Counted from the stretch's first letter, positions 1 to 12,455 are shown. The stretch is DNA of 64,000 nucleotides from Liquidambar formosana (GCA_039720395.1 CM077827.1:20321117-20385116); one strand, 5' to 3'. Translations and numbers: made by a program. Notes: generated from the sequence alone by a model not told the origin.

Positions 1-183
1 CACCTTTGTAGGACCTAACCATGCAGCTATGGCTAGGGTTTCTTGCCCTCAAGTGACTCAAATTACATTCCCCTTCGAAACACGGTCATTTTGGCTTTCG
101 TTTCATCAAAATCGGAGTTGATTTGAGCCCTGAAACACATTTGGAAGTCGAAAGGGTCAAAATAGGGCATAAGTTGACGAGGC

Positions 184-263
184 CTCGGGTGACCACCCAG
201 GCCTGGGCGGCTAGCCGCCTAGGCCTAGGAGGCTAGCCGCCCAGCCCCAGGTGGTCACCCGAG
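184..263. promoter_or_regulatory. 80-nt palindromic block, family A LTR
   Basis: The block is a near-perfect inverted repeat with outer arms CTCGGGTGACCACC / GGTGGTCACCCGAG and two inner palindromic cores of the GGCGGCTAGCCGCC type. It is exactly 80 nt, as are all other full copies in this window. It ends 188 bp upstream of the LTR TATA box. It is probably a U3 regulatory element, but its function is inferred from position only. Confidence 0.75.
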
Positions 264-451
264 CCACTTTCCTTTTTTTGAGTGCTAAAGCGGATCCCTT
301 CCTATTTCCTCGGATTTGTCCACCTCCAGCCGCCAATTAACCCTATTTTCAGCCCTATTTGACCTACTTAAGCCCCAAGGGAGCCTCTAAGAGCCCTTGG
401 ATCAATACCTAGGGTTTTAATCCCAACTATTGAGGGTTTCCCCTCAAACCT

Positions 452-459
452 TATAAATA
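452..459 (+). promoter_or_regulatory. LTR TATA box (TATAAATA)
   Basis: TATAAATA lies downstream of the palindromic block and upstream of the presumed R/U5 region, at the same spacing as in the other family A LTRs. Confidence 0.7.
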
Positions 460-734
460 CCCCCTTATGCTTCAGCATTAGGGGGGTACTTGAGAGACAT
501 TTTTGAGACTTAGAGGCCATGACAGCCATCCTTAGGGTAGTTTAACCTAATTTTGAGTAAGAGAGTGAGAGAGAGAGCTTGGTGGAGGGCTGGAGCTTCG
601 CTTGAAGGCTTGAAGGAAGGAATTTCCAGCAATGCATAAGAGAAGAAGGACTCTCTACAACAGCAAAAAGGGGACTTCACCATAGGTATACCCTCCCTTC
701 TCCTTTTCCTTCTCTTTGAAATTAGGGTTTTGCA

Positions 735-1440
735 TAGAATAGCATTATTTCATGTTAAAGCATATGTTTTTATTATGGTTTGCTACCTCTATTAGCTAGT
801 ATGCATGATTAGGATGTTGTTCATGGGCTGTTTAGTATGCTAGAGTGTTATTCCATGTGATTCAATGCATAGTTGGGATTCTAGGGTTTCCTTAGTGCTG
901 AAATTGGTTTTCTGCATGAAATAACTCTTTTGCATATTAAAGCTTATGTTTTTATCATGTATTGCTGTTTCTATTAGCTAGTATGCATGATTAGGATGTT
1001 GTTCATGGGCTGTTTGGCATGCTAGAGTGTTATTCCATGTGATTCAATGCATAGTTGGGATTCTAGGGTTTTCTTAGTGCTGAAATTGGTTTTCTGCATG
1101 AAATAACTCTTTAGCATATTCAAGCTTGTGTTTTTATCATTTTTTATTGCTTCCATTAGCTAATTGCATGTTTAAGATGATGTTTATGGGCTGTTTAGTA
1201 TGCTAGAGTGTTATTCCATGTGATTTACTGCATATTTGGGATTCTAAGGTTTCTCTTATGCTGAAATTGAGTTTATGCTTAGAATAACAATATTTCATGT
1301 GAAAACCTATGTCTTTATCATGCGTAGATCATTCTATTGGTTAATATGCATGGATTGAATGCTGTTCATATTCTGTTTTGCATGGTTTAGTGTCATTTCA
1401 TGTGATTTTATGCACAAGTGTGATTCTAGGGTTTTATTCA
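735..1440 (+). repeat. Tandem repeats of about 180 bp inside the family A LTR
   Basis: About four diverged tandem copies of a unit of roughly 180 bp are present, marked by recurring 'ttagctagtatgcatga', 'catgggctgttt' and 'ttctagggtttc'. The same repeats, inverted, occur in the LTRs of element 1 near 16100-16720 and 33430-34035. Their copy number helps explain LTR length differences within the family. Confidence 0.7.
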
Positions 1441-2235
1441 TCTTTGTGTTAGGAAAGTTGCATATAGCTTAGGATTTTTCTTTGTTTTTTTTCATAGTTG
1501 CTGCATATGTGTTGCATATTAGATAACTATGATATTTTTGCATTCATATTAGTTGATTTTAGGGTTTTTTGCATGTCATTGCATATAGGGCTGAATTAGG
1601 GTTTAGTTAGCTTATGATTCATGTTGTTTGCATGATTTATGGTTGATTTTAAGCCTTATTTCAATTCTGTCCAGATTTGTCCATTGTTCTTATTGCCATA
1701 TTTTGAGAATGTGTTAGCTTATATTTAAGCATGGTAATTGCTTGATTAAGAACTAGTTTGGTTGGTTGGTATTTTTGGTATGTTTTGCATGGAAATTGTA
1801 GGTGCTTAGCAGGTACAACAGGTGCAACTACCCCACCAATGTGGGGTGGTTATCTTGGCTATTGCAAGATGAAATCTTGCAAATAAGGTAATTACCCTAT
1901 GCAATAGGGTGGTTATTTTGACAGGTTGCTTTTGCTTAAGGTAAGTTGGGTATGAAGGTGCCCTAATTCACCTTACTTTCTTTTCCTTGAAACTTTCCCT
2001 TTCTCCCTCCTAGGGTTATTCCTTAATAGAGGGATATGGTAGATTCTATAGTTTCCTTTCCTTTCATTAAAAAAAAAAAATGCCTTTTGAATCAAAGTTT
2101 CTATCTTTATTAAATTCCATATTTTCTAAAGATCTTTTGAGAATCATTCATTTTTGGAAACTTACCATGTTTCTTATGAAAGGAAACTTAAGGTTTACCA
2201 TAGGCCTCTATTAGGTTATAACCCTATTCCCTTTC

Positions 2236-2286
2236 GAACTACGTGGACTTTGATCCATGTATTCCCATACATGGTACGTAGGCGCT
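2236..2286 (+). other. Conserved CTACG...CGTAGG stem-loop in LTR
   Basis: GAACTACG is followed by TGATCC, a local hairpin (CCATGTAT / ATACATGG) and then TACGTAGG. The outer CTACGT and ACGTAG can pair. The same architecture with different inner stems occurs at 15211-15260, 32527-32576, 24541-24655 (minus) and 59394-59432, and more weakly at 14156-14205. A conserved RNA structure is likely; its role is unknown. Confidence 0.5.
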
Positions 2287-2752
2287 CTTCATGAGGTTCA
2301 AGTCCGCCCTAGGATACTAAGTATCCTAGATTTTCTTTCCTCTCTTTCGTTTTTTTCTGTTTTTCTTTGATTTATTTGCTTATATGAATAAATGAATGGA
2401 TGATATGCATGCTGCCTTGTGATGATAATTGCCATTTCTTGAGTGTTTGAGACATTGATTTAGCCCAATTAAATTAAGAGACCGTTTAGAGCGATATGGG
2501 TGCCTATAGGCTTTGCCTAGAACCTTCCCATATCGTAACTTAGCCTCCAAATCCACCATCTTTGATTTCCAAAAGACCTTTTGCCTTACCATTTTTTAAA
2601 CATGGAGTCATTCTTTTGTTTTCTTAAAACAAAACTGTTTTTTAGGGTTTTCCTTATTTCCTTTAAAAAATAAGGTGGAGACTCCTTTCTTTTTTTTTCA
2701 AACCCTCCCGTGGGCCCCTTTCCTTTAACGTAACCATTTTTCGGGGTTCACA

Positions 2753-5378
2753 CATACTAACATCCTAAGCACGATTTCAACAAAACAACATTAATACAAG
2801 AGAATACCCTAATACTAGAAGGATAGATACTTACTTGATACTATAGTCTTTCCTTGCTTCTTCCTTGTAGAAATCTCCTCTTGATGCTCTCTACCCTCTT
2901 AAAGCACTCCCTTAAGTCTATCAATGCTTACAAATTCATAACTCCCTCTCTCTCTAGGTTTTGGAAGTTTAAAAAAGTCCCTAAGTGTTGAAAAGAGGTT
3001 CCTATTTATAGGGAATAACCTAATAATTCAATTATTGAAATTAATTCTTCAAATAATGATCCAATGGGTTATTAGAGATTCTCTTGATGCTCAAGTAAAT
3101 CCAAGTTACTCAAAAAATAGAAGGAAAGTTACTAAAAGTCAGAAAAAGCCATATTGGAAGTCAGAATTCGGAAAGGGGGCCAAAGGAGGCTTGAAAAAGG
3201 AATTTCCTCGGGTGACCGGTTGGTCCAATGGGTCACCCAAGGGCAAGCGCATTCTGATGCTGTTTTTGCCCTTCTAACACTCCTAAGGGCATATCTTGGT
3301 CATTTCAACTCCGATTTGAGCGAAATGAAAGCCAAAACGATTGTTACTCAAAGGAGAATGATTCTAGTAGACTCTCAAGGTAAAAATCCTCAACCATTTT
3401 TAAGTGGTTGGGTTTAAGCATGGGGTTAACCGTAAATAGTTCAATAAAAGTAAGGTTTTGCCCTCTTGCTGAACAAATTCTCATTTTTAATCAATGTGAG
3501 ACCTCAAGAAATATGTTCCCATACAAAATTATGCTTAAAGAAATTTAAATGGAGTAATTTGGTTAACAACCTAAATACAAACCATCAATGAACTTTAAGA
3601 GAACCGAAAAAGGGTCAATTAACTAACTTGAACTATTATGAGTCAAAACCAATCTCAAACCATTGAATTATCAAATTGAACCTAAAAATAGACTTCAAAT
3701 GTCAATATGAGCATGGTAAAACAATCATCACATCACAATTGTACCATCATATCAAAACAATAGCAAACAAAGGAAAAATTAACCCTAGACATGCTAAAAG
3801 GACATCATCACGCAAAAAACAACAAAACAATGGCTAACTATGCTAAAAAAATAAACAATAACAAATCTGGACAGAATGCTAAACAATCTTAAAACATCCT
3901 AATAATCATGCAAAAAGCAAAAATCAAAAGGAATGCAAAACCCTAATATGTTCTTAAATGGACTAGACTACCTAACATGCATGAAAATACCAAAAACATG
4001 CGAAAGATGAATTATTATGATTAAAATATCATATACCAACTCAAAACATAAAGAGAAAATCAAATATGAATCAATAGATAAGAAAAATAACTCTAAGACT
4101 TCAACTAATATGCTATGAAGAATACCTATATTCTAGATAGAGAAAAATCAATATTTCAGTGCACAATAGAGAATATTATGCAAAACTATCATGCCATTAT
4201 CATAATGTAAATTATATCGACTCAATAATATGAAGTAAACATGATAATCATATCAATAATAAACCCTAAGCATGTAGAGAACAAACTATAAGAGAATAGA
4301 GAGAGAAAAGAAGCTTACTTGTAAGGAATACCCTTGTTGTGCACTCCCTTCTTCTTAGGTTTGAAGTTCTTCTTGTTCCTATTCAAAAATATGTTGGAAT
4401 GCTCTCTCAAGGTGTATAAGTGTGCAAATTCGCACTCCTTTTCTCACTAGTGAATATAAGGGGTGTGTAAGTGTTTCTTGCTGATGGGAGAATTTTAATT
4501 TATAGTCAATCAACCCTAAGATCCAATGGTTGAGATTAATTTACCATAAAATTAATCTAAGGCTTTAATTAATTCACTTGGGCCTCAAGTAACTCAAAGT
4601 TACCTAAAAATAAGCTTAGAAAAAATTTTAGAGCAAAAAAGACCAAGTTGGAAAAATGGCAAGACGGTGAAATTGGATGTGGGGACCTTGAATGGCCGGT
4701 TGGACCTACCGGTTGGACCGGCTGGTCCAGCTGGTCACCACAGAGCCTTCTTCTAGTCTCTTCTTCAGCTTCCTATTTCAGGTTATCTTCCTTAAAATGG
4801 TCATAACTTGGTCAAATTAACTCCGATTTGAGTGATTCAAAAGCCAAAATTTTCATAATTCAATGAGGAACAAGTCTAGAATTTTTTTGAGCAAAAAATA
4901 TCCAACCATGGTTAGGTAGCTGGGTTTAACAAGGCGGTTAACCAAAAAGGGTCAATTAGCCATAAGTGAAAAATGTGGTAAATTAATCCCAAAGCCATTC
5001 AATCCTTAAATTAACTTTATAAATAGACTATTTTCATCAATATAAATACAATGGAACAATTCGGGATGAGTTTCGTCGTCAATTGGAAAATATACGACTT
5101 AAAAGATGAAATTGCCTTTCAAGTCACAAAAGTTCTAATTAGTCATCGAAACCTATCTAGAATTGAACCAAATTACACCAAAATGTCCTAAATGCACCTA
5201 GAAACTAAATGCAAATGATGGAATGCAAAAATGAAACAAAAAAATGCATGCAATAATGAACTACTCATGAAAGCTTAAAAGGGCAAAAGTGTCCTTAAAA
5301 GCTTTGGGACTTCTAAATGCTTCAGAAACTCATGAAATGAGTTTATGAAATCCTAGGAATAAAAATGGGGTGTCTACA
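2753..5378 (-). mobile_element. Diverged Tat-like LTR relics, minus orientation, internally duplicated
   Basis: The right end reads GGGGTGTCTACA, which is TGTAGACACCCC on the minus strand, a typical LTR start. Two segments (about 2753-3715 and 3715-5378) repeat the same order of landmarks seen in family A LTRs: an AT-rich zone with CTGGACAGAAT, a GGTGACC/GGTCACC palindromic zone, 'gccaaaa', and GGTTAACC followed by 'gggtcaatt'. They are far more diverged than the family A copies and carry degenerate palindromic blocks (3207-3241 and near 4692-4739). There is no coding potential. Confidence 0.6.
3207..3241. repeat. Reduced palindromic block in LTR relic
   Basis: The outer arms CTCGGGTGACC / GGGTCACCCAAG are retained, but the 45-nt centre with the two inner palindromes is missing, so the block is 35 nt instead of 80. 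It occupies the same place relative to the following 'gccaaaacga' landmark as in family A LTRs. Confidence 0.5.
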
Positions 5379-5796
5379 TTAAATAATACCTTTTTAACAA
5401 GATTTATTGTCAAACATATATAAAGATTCAACCTTTAAAACCTATGATAACCAAACCTCAGAAAAATACCAATTGTAGTGAATATTTAACCCAAAATATG
5501 ATGTACATGTGAAATCTCACTATAAAACTCACATATATGTAGAATTACATAGGTTAACCAACATATCAATGATCTACCATGTAGAAGCAAGCACATACCT
5601 TCACAAACATGCAAACAAATGCAAAGATGAGTTTATATGTAGAAGATCCAAGCTCAAGATCCAAGTTCTAGCTTTCAAGACCAAGATGCAAGCCTCAAAT
5701 ACCAAACCCTAGCTCTCCAAGGACAATGCAAGCCTTAAATACTAATCCATGGCTTTCCAAGGACAAAGAGACTCCAACAAATGCAGCCACGAGCTC
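5379..5796. other. Unassigned AT-rich stretch
   Basis: I recognise no gene, LTR end or repeat here. A small open frame at 5509-5712 has no recognisable domain and is probably chance. The stretch is the left flank of the solo LTR that follows. Confidence 0.4.
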
Positions 5797-7454
5797 TGTT
5801 GGGAATCGAACTAGAAGGAAAAAAAAGTATAGAATATAAAAATTTTTCCTATGATTCCACAGCCCATGAATCTAACTATGCTTTAATACAAAACATAAAC
5901 CCTAACTAGACGAGGGTTGAATCACTTACAATTTATTTGTCTTCCTCTTTTGTTCCAAGCTTTGATTCTAGACAGTAGTGAATGAGCAGCCCAAGTGTTT
6001 AGCGTCTAATGGTATCCACACCTAGCAAAAGCTTCAAGTCCTTTTCCTTCCTTTCTTTGTTGTTGCTAGAAAAGGAGAATAGAGGGGAGAGAGAAAGAGC
6101 CTCTTGTGAATTTCAGCCAAGGCAAGGGAGTGTTAATTGTGATGATGTCACATATCATCACATGAAGTATTTATAGCCTCCACTAGGGCCAGCCATAGAG
6201 GGAGTCCAATCCCTAATAGGTTTTGTGTAATTTCTCTAAATTACACAATAACCCCTCCAGTTTATATCAAATACAAACTTAGCCTTTCAAGAACTATTCT
6301 TTTATTCACTTATACCCTTTTTCTCATTGACTTTAAAGTCCTTAATGGATGATCAGTGTGTGACCCATTGGGTTCACATCATCAAGTAGTAAGAATAGCA
6401 CAAAGTGTGCACAATGAAACTCTTTTCATTTAAGGATCTAATTGGAACTCCTTCCAATTCCCTAATTGATTATAACTCACTTATATCAATTAGAGATTCT
6501 ACTAACCATGAATAACATCTACCAAATGGTTTATGGTGTTGTCCTTAATGAGGTGAATAGGTATTTTACATAGAACCATTCTGTTATAGTTTATAGGTTA
6601 CAATTGCATCCTTCCTTCAACACAATGTCTCCAATTAAACTAATGGGACATGGAAGTCTGTCAAGTCCCTAATTTAGTTACTTTATACTCAATCATGAAT
6701 ATCAACTCATTGATGAAATCATGGAAACTCTTTTCCATATTCATCCTACAATAGCCATGGATTTAATGAGTTATATTATAAATGCTATATGAGACATTCT
6801 CTTTCTTTTTCCTAAGGGTGATGGATTCTTTGTTGATCACTTACATGCCTTCATACACATAGCAATAGGGCTAATGAACACCCTTGTAAACCCCTATAAG
6901 GATTTACACTTAGTGTTATCAAACTTCTAAGGCTATATGCATAAGATAACTGTGGTGTCTCAGATCTAAAGATTACTTGTACCACTATAACAATGAGAAA
7001 CTGATTGATATGCAAGTTAAAACTCCACTCAGTTGATCTCATATCTTTAGTCACATTCAGTGTACCTATTCTAGTAATAGGCACCCACCTGCTGGTTGTA
7101 GTGTCTCCACACAAATAGCTTGAGAGTAGCTATCCTCCTATAGAGTCAACCTAACAAGTGTTAGTCCTATGGTTCATTACTATCTATCATAGTGAACCTT
7201 GAACTAGGAATGCTTTAGGAGTTTAGTACAGAGATATATTTACAGTCTCAAAATTAGAACTCTTTGTAATTCCATATTCTCAACTCTAACTCCATGGACA
7301 TATCATGTAAATATAAATGATGCATATAAACTTTATAGAATAAGCCCTTTTATTAATTCAATAATAAATGTGATATACATAAATGAAATCAAATGACTGT
7401 TCTTTATCCCTAAACAATCATCTCTATGATTGGCACTAGGGCATACTACTAACA
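5797..7454 (-). mobile_element. Probable Ty1/copia solo LTR
   Basis: The segment runs from TGTTGGGAATCG to a right end of ACTACTAACA, so on the minus strand it reads TGTTAGTAGTATGCCCTAGTG to ...CCCAACA, with the TG...CA termini of an LTR. It is flanked by AGCTC (5792-5796) and AGTTC (7455-7459), a five-base target duplication with one mismatch. The start resembles LTRs of Tork/Angela-type copia elements as I remember them. No internal coding region is attached, so it is read as a solo LTR of 1,658 bp. Confidence 0.6.
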
Positions 7455-8090
7455 AGTTCTAAGATGTGAGATCTAGTAGAAATGATGGAAGATTCAAACT
7501 CACAAGAGTTGAAAACCCAAACCCAAACCCTAACCCTTTCTCTTTCCTCAAACCCGCTCTCTCTCTCTAAACTCTTTTCTCCTCTCTCTAACTCTATTTA
7601 AGCTTGGAGACCATAAATGAAGCCTAAAGGTCAGGCTGAGGGTTAAAAACATGTGGTAGGGTCATACACATCATTTCCAAAACAATCATAAAACCTATTT
7701 GTTGGCCTAAATAGTTTCAATCCCATAATTTTGATGTAATAATACATAAGATGGCCTAATGAACTTCAAGTTTCATATAAGACAGGTTTTCAAGACATCC
7801 ATGCTTAAAGAAGATCAACTTGTACAAACAAGAGCTCAAATCAATCAAACAATACAAAATGGACATATCCTGTACTTAACCTCGGATCAAATGAAGATTA
7901 AAGCTTGCAATGAGTGTTAGGATCCTTTATGTAAGATTAAGTCTCAATCTTTGCTCACTCTATTTGAAAGGGCTTAAGATCATGCATAACATATCATTTA
8001 AGAACCTAAATGAAATTACTTATTACCTAAGTGAAGGGATTTTAATCCCAAAGACTTGAGCATAAATGAGCTTAATATGAGTCCATGGAA
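7455..8090. other. Unassigned non-coding stretch
   Basis: This continues the sequence interrupted by the solo LTR. It contains a CT-rich run near 7540-7600 and no supported gene. Its right part may belong to the LTR-like region that follows. Confidence 0.3.
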
Positions 8091-9055
8091 ATGGTATTTC
8101 AACTGATTGAAATAGTCTTTAAGACGTCTGAAATTATGTTTCAGATGACTGAAAGATGTTTTAGATGACTGAAATGATGTTTCAGTAGACTGAAACATTT
8201 CAACAAACTGAAAATCCATTAGTCTAAAGTTTTCTTCTCTGGAATTTTCAGACGACTCATTTGAGTTGACTGAAACATTATTTGAGATGACTAAAAATTA
8301 CTTTGAGACAACTGAAAGTCAATAGCAAAAGACCAAAATTATACCTTCTCTAGAATTTTCAGTAGCCTCATTTCAAACGACTGAAAGGTTATTTTAGACG
8401 ACTGAAACCTTCGGACTAACACATAATAGCTAGTTTTTTAAACGGTCTTTTGAGCAATAAATGCCCACCAAACTCTGATTCCCAGCTTCTATTGGACCCA
8501 AACGGTCATATACAACCAAGGGCCTATATATATAAGCTTTTAAACTCATTTATGATTCATTCACTGATACACAACAAGATCATTCATTACAAGCCCCTAA
8601 ATTTCTTGTGAGCATTCATTATGATTCAATCATTAGCTGAGTGTACAATCAATTCCTATGTATTTTACTCTTTTGAGAAAACCTACTTAATACAATACAA
8701 ATTCTATTCATATTGTATTGAAAGGTTGTGGAAACCCCTAATTTGTAGTATTTGAAGAGTGCACTTTCACAAGTGTTGGTAAAGAACACTTGGTGTTGTA
8801 AAAGGTTTGATCTTTACCCTTAAAGGAGATTGGTATGGTGGATTGGTAAACCCTCAAGCAAGCTCTTGAGGTGAGGACATAGGCGGGGAAGCCGAACCTC
8901 GTAATATCATTGCATTCTCTCTCTCTTAATCTCTATTTTTTACTTGTTCTTGAATTTCTTTTTACTTGCAATAATCTGATTTTAAGTTCGCAATTAATTT
9001 TTTGATTTACTATTAACCCTATTCACCCCCTCTAGGGTTATATACTTGGGACAAT
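8091..9055 (+). mobile_element. LTR-like relic with TTTCAG/CTGAAA palindromes
   Basis: Between about 8095 and 8410 the motif TTTCAGATGACTGAAA and its variants recur many times. A TATA-like run (CTATATATATAAGC) follows near 8526-8537. The region ends with CTATTCACCCCCTCTAGGG and ACTTGGGACAATA near 9020-9055, which resembles the U5 end of copia LTRs. No PBS or coding region follows, so this is probably a truncated copia LTR in plus orientation; exact ends were not found. Confidence 0.4.
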
Positions 9056-10011
9056 ACTATGATTTGAGGATTTCAGACATTTGAAACCAAACACTGAAAA
9101 ATGCTCTCTCTAGATTTTTCAGATGTATGAAAGTGCATTTTAAATGACTAAAAACTCTGCTGCCCAGATTAATTGTCAATCAGACTACTGTGTCAACACC
9201 ACAGACCATAGCCTTATTTTTATTAAAAACATCTAAGTAAATGTCTCCATTTACTTTAAATTATTTAATGAATATAAGTAAATAACCCTCCATTCGAATT
9301 CAAATAAAATATCAGAAAAATCAAATTCCAAGTATATCAAAATATCATTTTCATGTTTTAGTATAAAATTTGACTCCCAATAGAATTTTCCAACACACAC
9401 ATATAAGGAAATCAAACCAAACATGATAATAAAATCCCATAAAATCACAAATGTCTTCTAATTATATAAACTTCAATTACCGCCAAAAATTATATTTAAA
9501 AATGAGGTTTTACAAAAATTCATTTTTTCCCAACACAGCCAAATTTCTGTAATCTTAAAATTCCAAAATCACATACTAAGTCAACCCGCACTTAGAACAT
9601 TTAAATGCATAAAACAAGTTTCAAAACATATTTAATATCATATCATATACACTTAAATTACCCATTAATGAGATCATTCGTCAAATCAAGGGATTAACAA
9701 AGCTAACCATACATTAAGCTATAATAATCCCTATTAAGAAAATAGATCCTCACAGGTTCTAGGGAGCCCAATCGGGGTAGGCAGAGCCCAATAGGGCTTT
9801 CTAAGCCACCACTGATCAATCAGCCCTAACCTTGATTAATTGGCCTTGCTGCAAAAGCATTATAATGTGCTAAAATCAGCTAAATTTACGTTGTTTTCAA
9901 TTTCTACATGTGTCGCAACACTCTAGGTCCTCACACATATATTCCCTTTCTTCAAACTTTGAGTATCTGAGTATAGGGTCTTAGCAGAGTTATTTTGGGC
10001 ATAGAACAAAC
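9056..10011. other. Unassigned AT-rich stretch
   Basis: A few further TTTCAG/CTGAAA-like motifs lie near 9065-9150. The rest is AT-rich without a recognisable gene, LTR end or tandem repeat. A 65-codon minus-strand frame (9251-9448) is rich in aromatic residues but has no family resemblance. Confidence 0.35.
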
Positions 10012-10278
10012 TTGAGCCAAGATACCTATGGCTATCAACAAAGCTACCCCGATCTATATAAATATAACACCAATCCCTTAGGAACATATTACTATGGACA
10101 ACAATATCCATATAATGAACTACTTGGTTATATGCCTAATCCATACCCAATATATCTACCAGCACAACCATATCTACTAGCACAACCAACCCCACCACCT
10201 TCAGTCCCAACAATTCTAGAATCATCAGAATGGGAGTTACGTGAAGGAGAAGGACTACCTCCTGAGACTTGTGAATAA
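10012..10278 (+). CDS. Hypothetical Tyr/Pro/Gln-rich small protein fragment
   Basis: This 88-codon open frame encodes a low-complexity protein very rich in Tyr, Pro, Gln and Asn (repeated YNxNP, QPYLLAQP) with an acidic C-terminus. I do not recognise it. The composition is unlike random translation of the AT-rich neighbourhood and resembles prion-like or gag-like disordered regions. No zinc knuckle, promoter or neighbouring gene supports it. It could be an exon or the remnant of a retrotransposon gag or 3' ORF, or chance. Confidence 0.25.
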   Translation: MSQDTYGYQQSYPDLYKYNTNPLGTYYYGQQYPYNELLGYMPNPYPIYLPAQPYLLAQPTPPPSVPTILESSEWELREGEGLPPETCE

Positions 10279-11669
10279 CTGCGACTGGAATCCTGCAATA
10301 TGCTTCTCTAGAAGAATACGACCGTTATGTGCAAAACTTCATTTTTAATTATTCTAATTTCATGACATGGCCTAACTATTGTTCTAACACTACCGCTATG
10401 AGATCAATGCATAACAGGGATAGGAATACTGTCGCTACTTTGGAGAAAAAAAACCCCTTAAATGGTCTAAGGTTTTCCTCCTTCCTATAAATGGGTATGA
10501 CGTGATCGGGCGTGTTTATTATGCCCTTATTGCATGTTGTGTTTCCTATTGGATGTTGATTGAAATAAAATGGTTCAAGGACCCCCTTCGGGGCGTATTT
10601 CGTCGTTTAGTTATACGAACACAACTTAAAGAATAAAGGCTTGGAGTCGACACCTACCATATATTTGTAGACATGGGAGGTCGTTTCTAAGGCCTTTAGT
10701 AGTCCTTATTATTTTTAATGTAAAATGACTCCTAAATAAGGAAGCTCTATTATGGGTGGGAAAGTTATAGGCACCTTGCCACATCCGTTAACAAACGAGT
10801 GCCTTGAATAGTCAAATTTTTTTAATAAACCCATTTTTGAAATGAATTCCCAACTTAAGGCTAGAAATTCTAAATAAAGATATCATCCCAGGTTGTGACA
10901 TTATTTAAGCCTTATTTACAATTATATAAGTGACCGAGTAAGCTTGAGAGTTTGAAAACTTGGCATCATTCCCTTTCAGAAATGAACCATTTTTTTAATA
11001 AGAGATAATAAAAATCAAATCTTTATAAAAAGCAACATCATAGGTTTTCTCAAGTTAACCCTATCCTATCATGTTAGGACACCATAAGATTCACAAAGAA
11101 CAAAGTTTAAAAGTGAATCTTTTCAAAATAACTAGAAATTGTAAAAAGAATGCAAGAAAATCATGGTTCCATATAAAAGTTCAACTATTTGGTTGATTTT
11201 ACATTATTTTATCTTATACTTATTGAGCCTTTTCATGGTAACTCCATCCTTTTACATCGAGATACCACATTACCAAGTCCTTACTAATATTTACTCTATC
11301 AAATCTAACTTCAAGTCAAAATCAGAGGAAACAAACCAATGACTTGTTAGGGATGATATGTCAAAATATGTTGCTCAACCAGACCTTCATTTTTTTGCAA
11401 AAGATAACATTTTAAAAGAGGTTGTAAGATGATTATAAAGGCTTGATCAAGTAACGTTATCAGGACTTACTAATACTAACAAATCTCCCTAAAAATAGCC
11501 ATTAACTCGAAATAATGAAAAATCATACACCCACCATGATAATTAAAAAAAATGCATCTTTATCATTGAAATTTGATATTAATACAGGAGAGGGGTGATG
11601 ATAATATTCGCTTACATATACTAAATAAAAGTGAGTAATCTACATCTACTCTTTACGATCTAAGCTAAT
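10279..11669 (-). mobile_element. Possible degraded Tat-type LTR end (minus) and unassigned DNA
   Basis: Around 10650-10790 the order 'ggagtcgacacc' ... 'gggtgggaaagttataggcacc' parallels 'ggagtcgccacc' ... 'gatatgggaaggttctaggc' near the 3' ends of the minus-strand LTRs of element 1. This suggests an old, diverged LTR in the same orientation. The rest is AT-rich with no gene. Element 3 inserted at its right edge, so CTAAT (11665-11669) should be the left TSD copy of element 3. Confidence 0.3.
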
Positions 11670-12375
11670 TGTCACACCCTATTTTTGTCACCTTAGCTAG
11701 GACATATCATTTCATGTAGGATTTTGAGTCCTTTTTGAGTCTAGTCTTTTGCATTGAGTTTCTATGGCATTGAATATCATGTGTATGAATTTTGAAGTGA
11801 TTTGGAGTTCATCTCGATGGTCAATAAGAACTTTTGTGACTCAAAGGGCAAAATCGTCTTTTAAGCCGTATATTTTCCATTTGACCTTGGAATGAATCCC
11901 GAGTCATTCCCTTAAGTTCATATGAGTATATAGAGTCCATATATAGGTTCAATTTCATGAATTAATGGTTTAAGATCAATTTGGCTCGTAATGGTTTCGG
12001 TTGGCTAAAAGACCCTTTCTTGGTTTGCTCAAATTGACTCATAAGACCCAATCAATTTTCTCTCATTTAACTCAAATTGGGCTTTATTTATGTCCTAAAC
12101 ATGTTTAGAAAGATCGAATTTCAATCGAGAAAGCATTTGGTTCGACCTTGTGTACAAACCCAGCTTAGCGACGGTGAGGCACCATGGTTAACCACCTTTG
12201 TAAAACCTAACCATGCACCCATGGTTGAGGATTTTTGTCCTAAAATGCCTAAAAATGTGTTCCCCTTCGAAACATGGTCGTTTTGGCTTTTATTTCGTCA
12301 AAATCGGACTTAATTTGAAGATTTTAGGACTTCTGAAGTAAGAAGGAGTCAAAACCGGAGCAAAAATAGGAGGGC

Positions 12376-12455
12376 CTCGGGTAACCGTCCGGGGCTGGAC
12401 GGTCAGCCGTCCAAGCCCAGACGGCTAACCGTCCAGGCCTAGTTGGTCATCTGAG
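12376..12455. promoter_or_regulatory. 80-nt palindromic block, divergent core (element 3 LTR)
   Basis: The block has the same length and position as in the other family A LTRs, but its cores are of the GGACGG / CCGTCC type instead of GGCGGCTAGCCGCC, and the outer arms have drifted (GGGTAACCG, TTGGTCATCTGAG). The paired changes keep much of the palindromic character. Confidence 0.7.

Larger units (their letters stand above)
1..2752 (+). mobile_element. Family A Tat/Ogre-like LTR, 3' part (cut by window edge)
   Basis: This is the right-hand part of a family A LTR. It is the reverse complement of most of the LTRs of element 1 at 14698-18028 and 32014-35344, and it ends in GGGGTTCACA at 2752. 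No primer-binding site follows, so it is a 3' LTR or a solo LTR rather than a 5' LTR. It contains the 80-nt palindromic block (184-263), a TATA box (452-459), an internal tandem-repeat zone and the CTACG stem-loop (2236-2286). It sits against older LTR-like sequence, and the right TSD copy would be CATAC (2753-2757), with the left copy outside the window. Confidence 0.85.

Noticed and set aside
6851..7114. 87-codon minus-strand frame
   Set aside because: It lies within the probable copia solo LTR, has no domain, and is likely chance.
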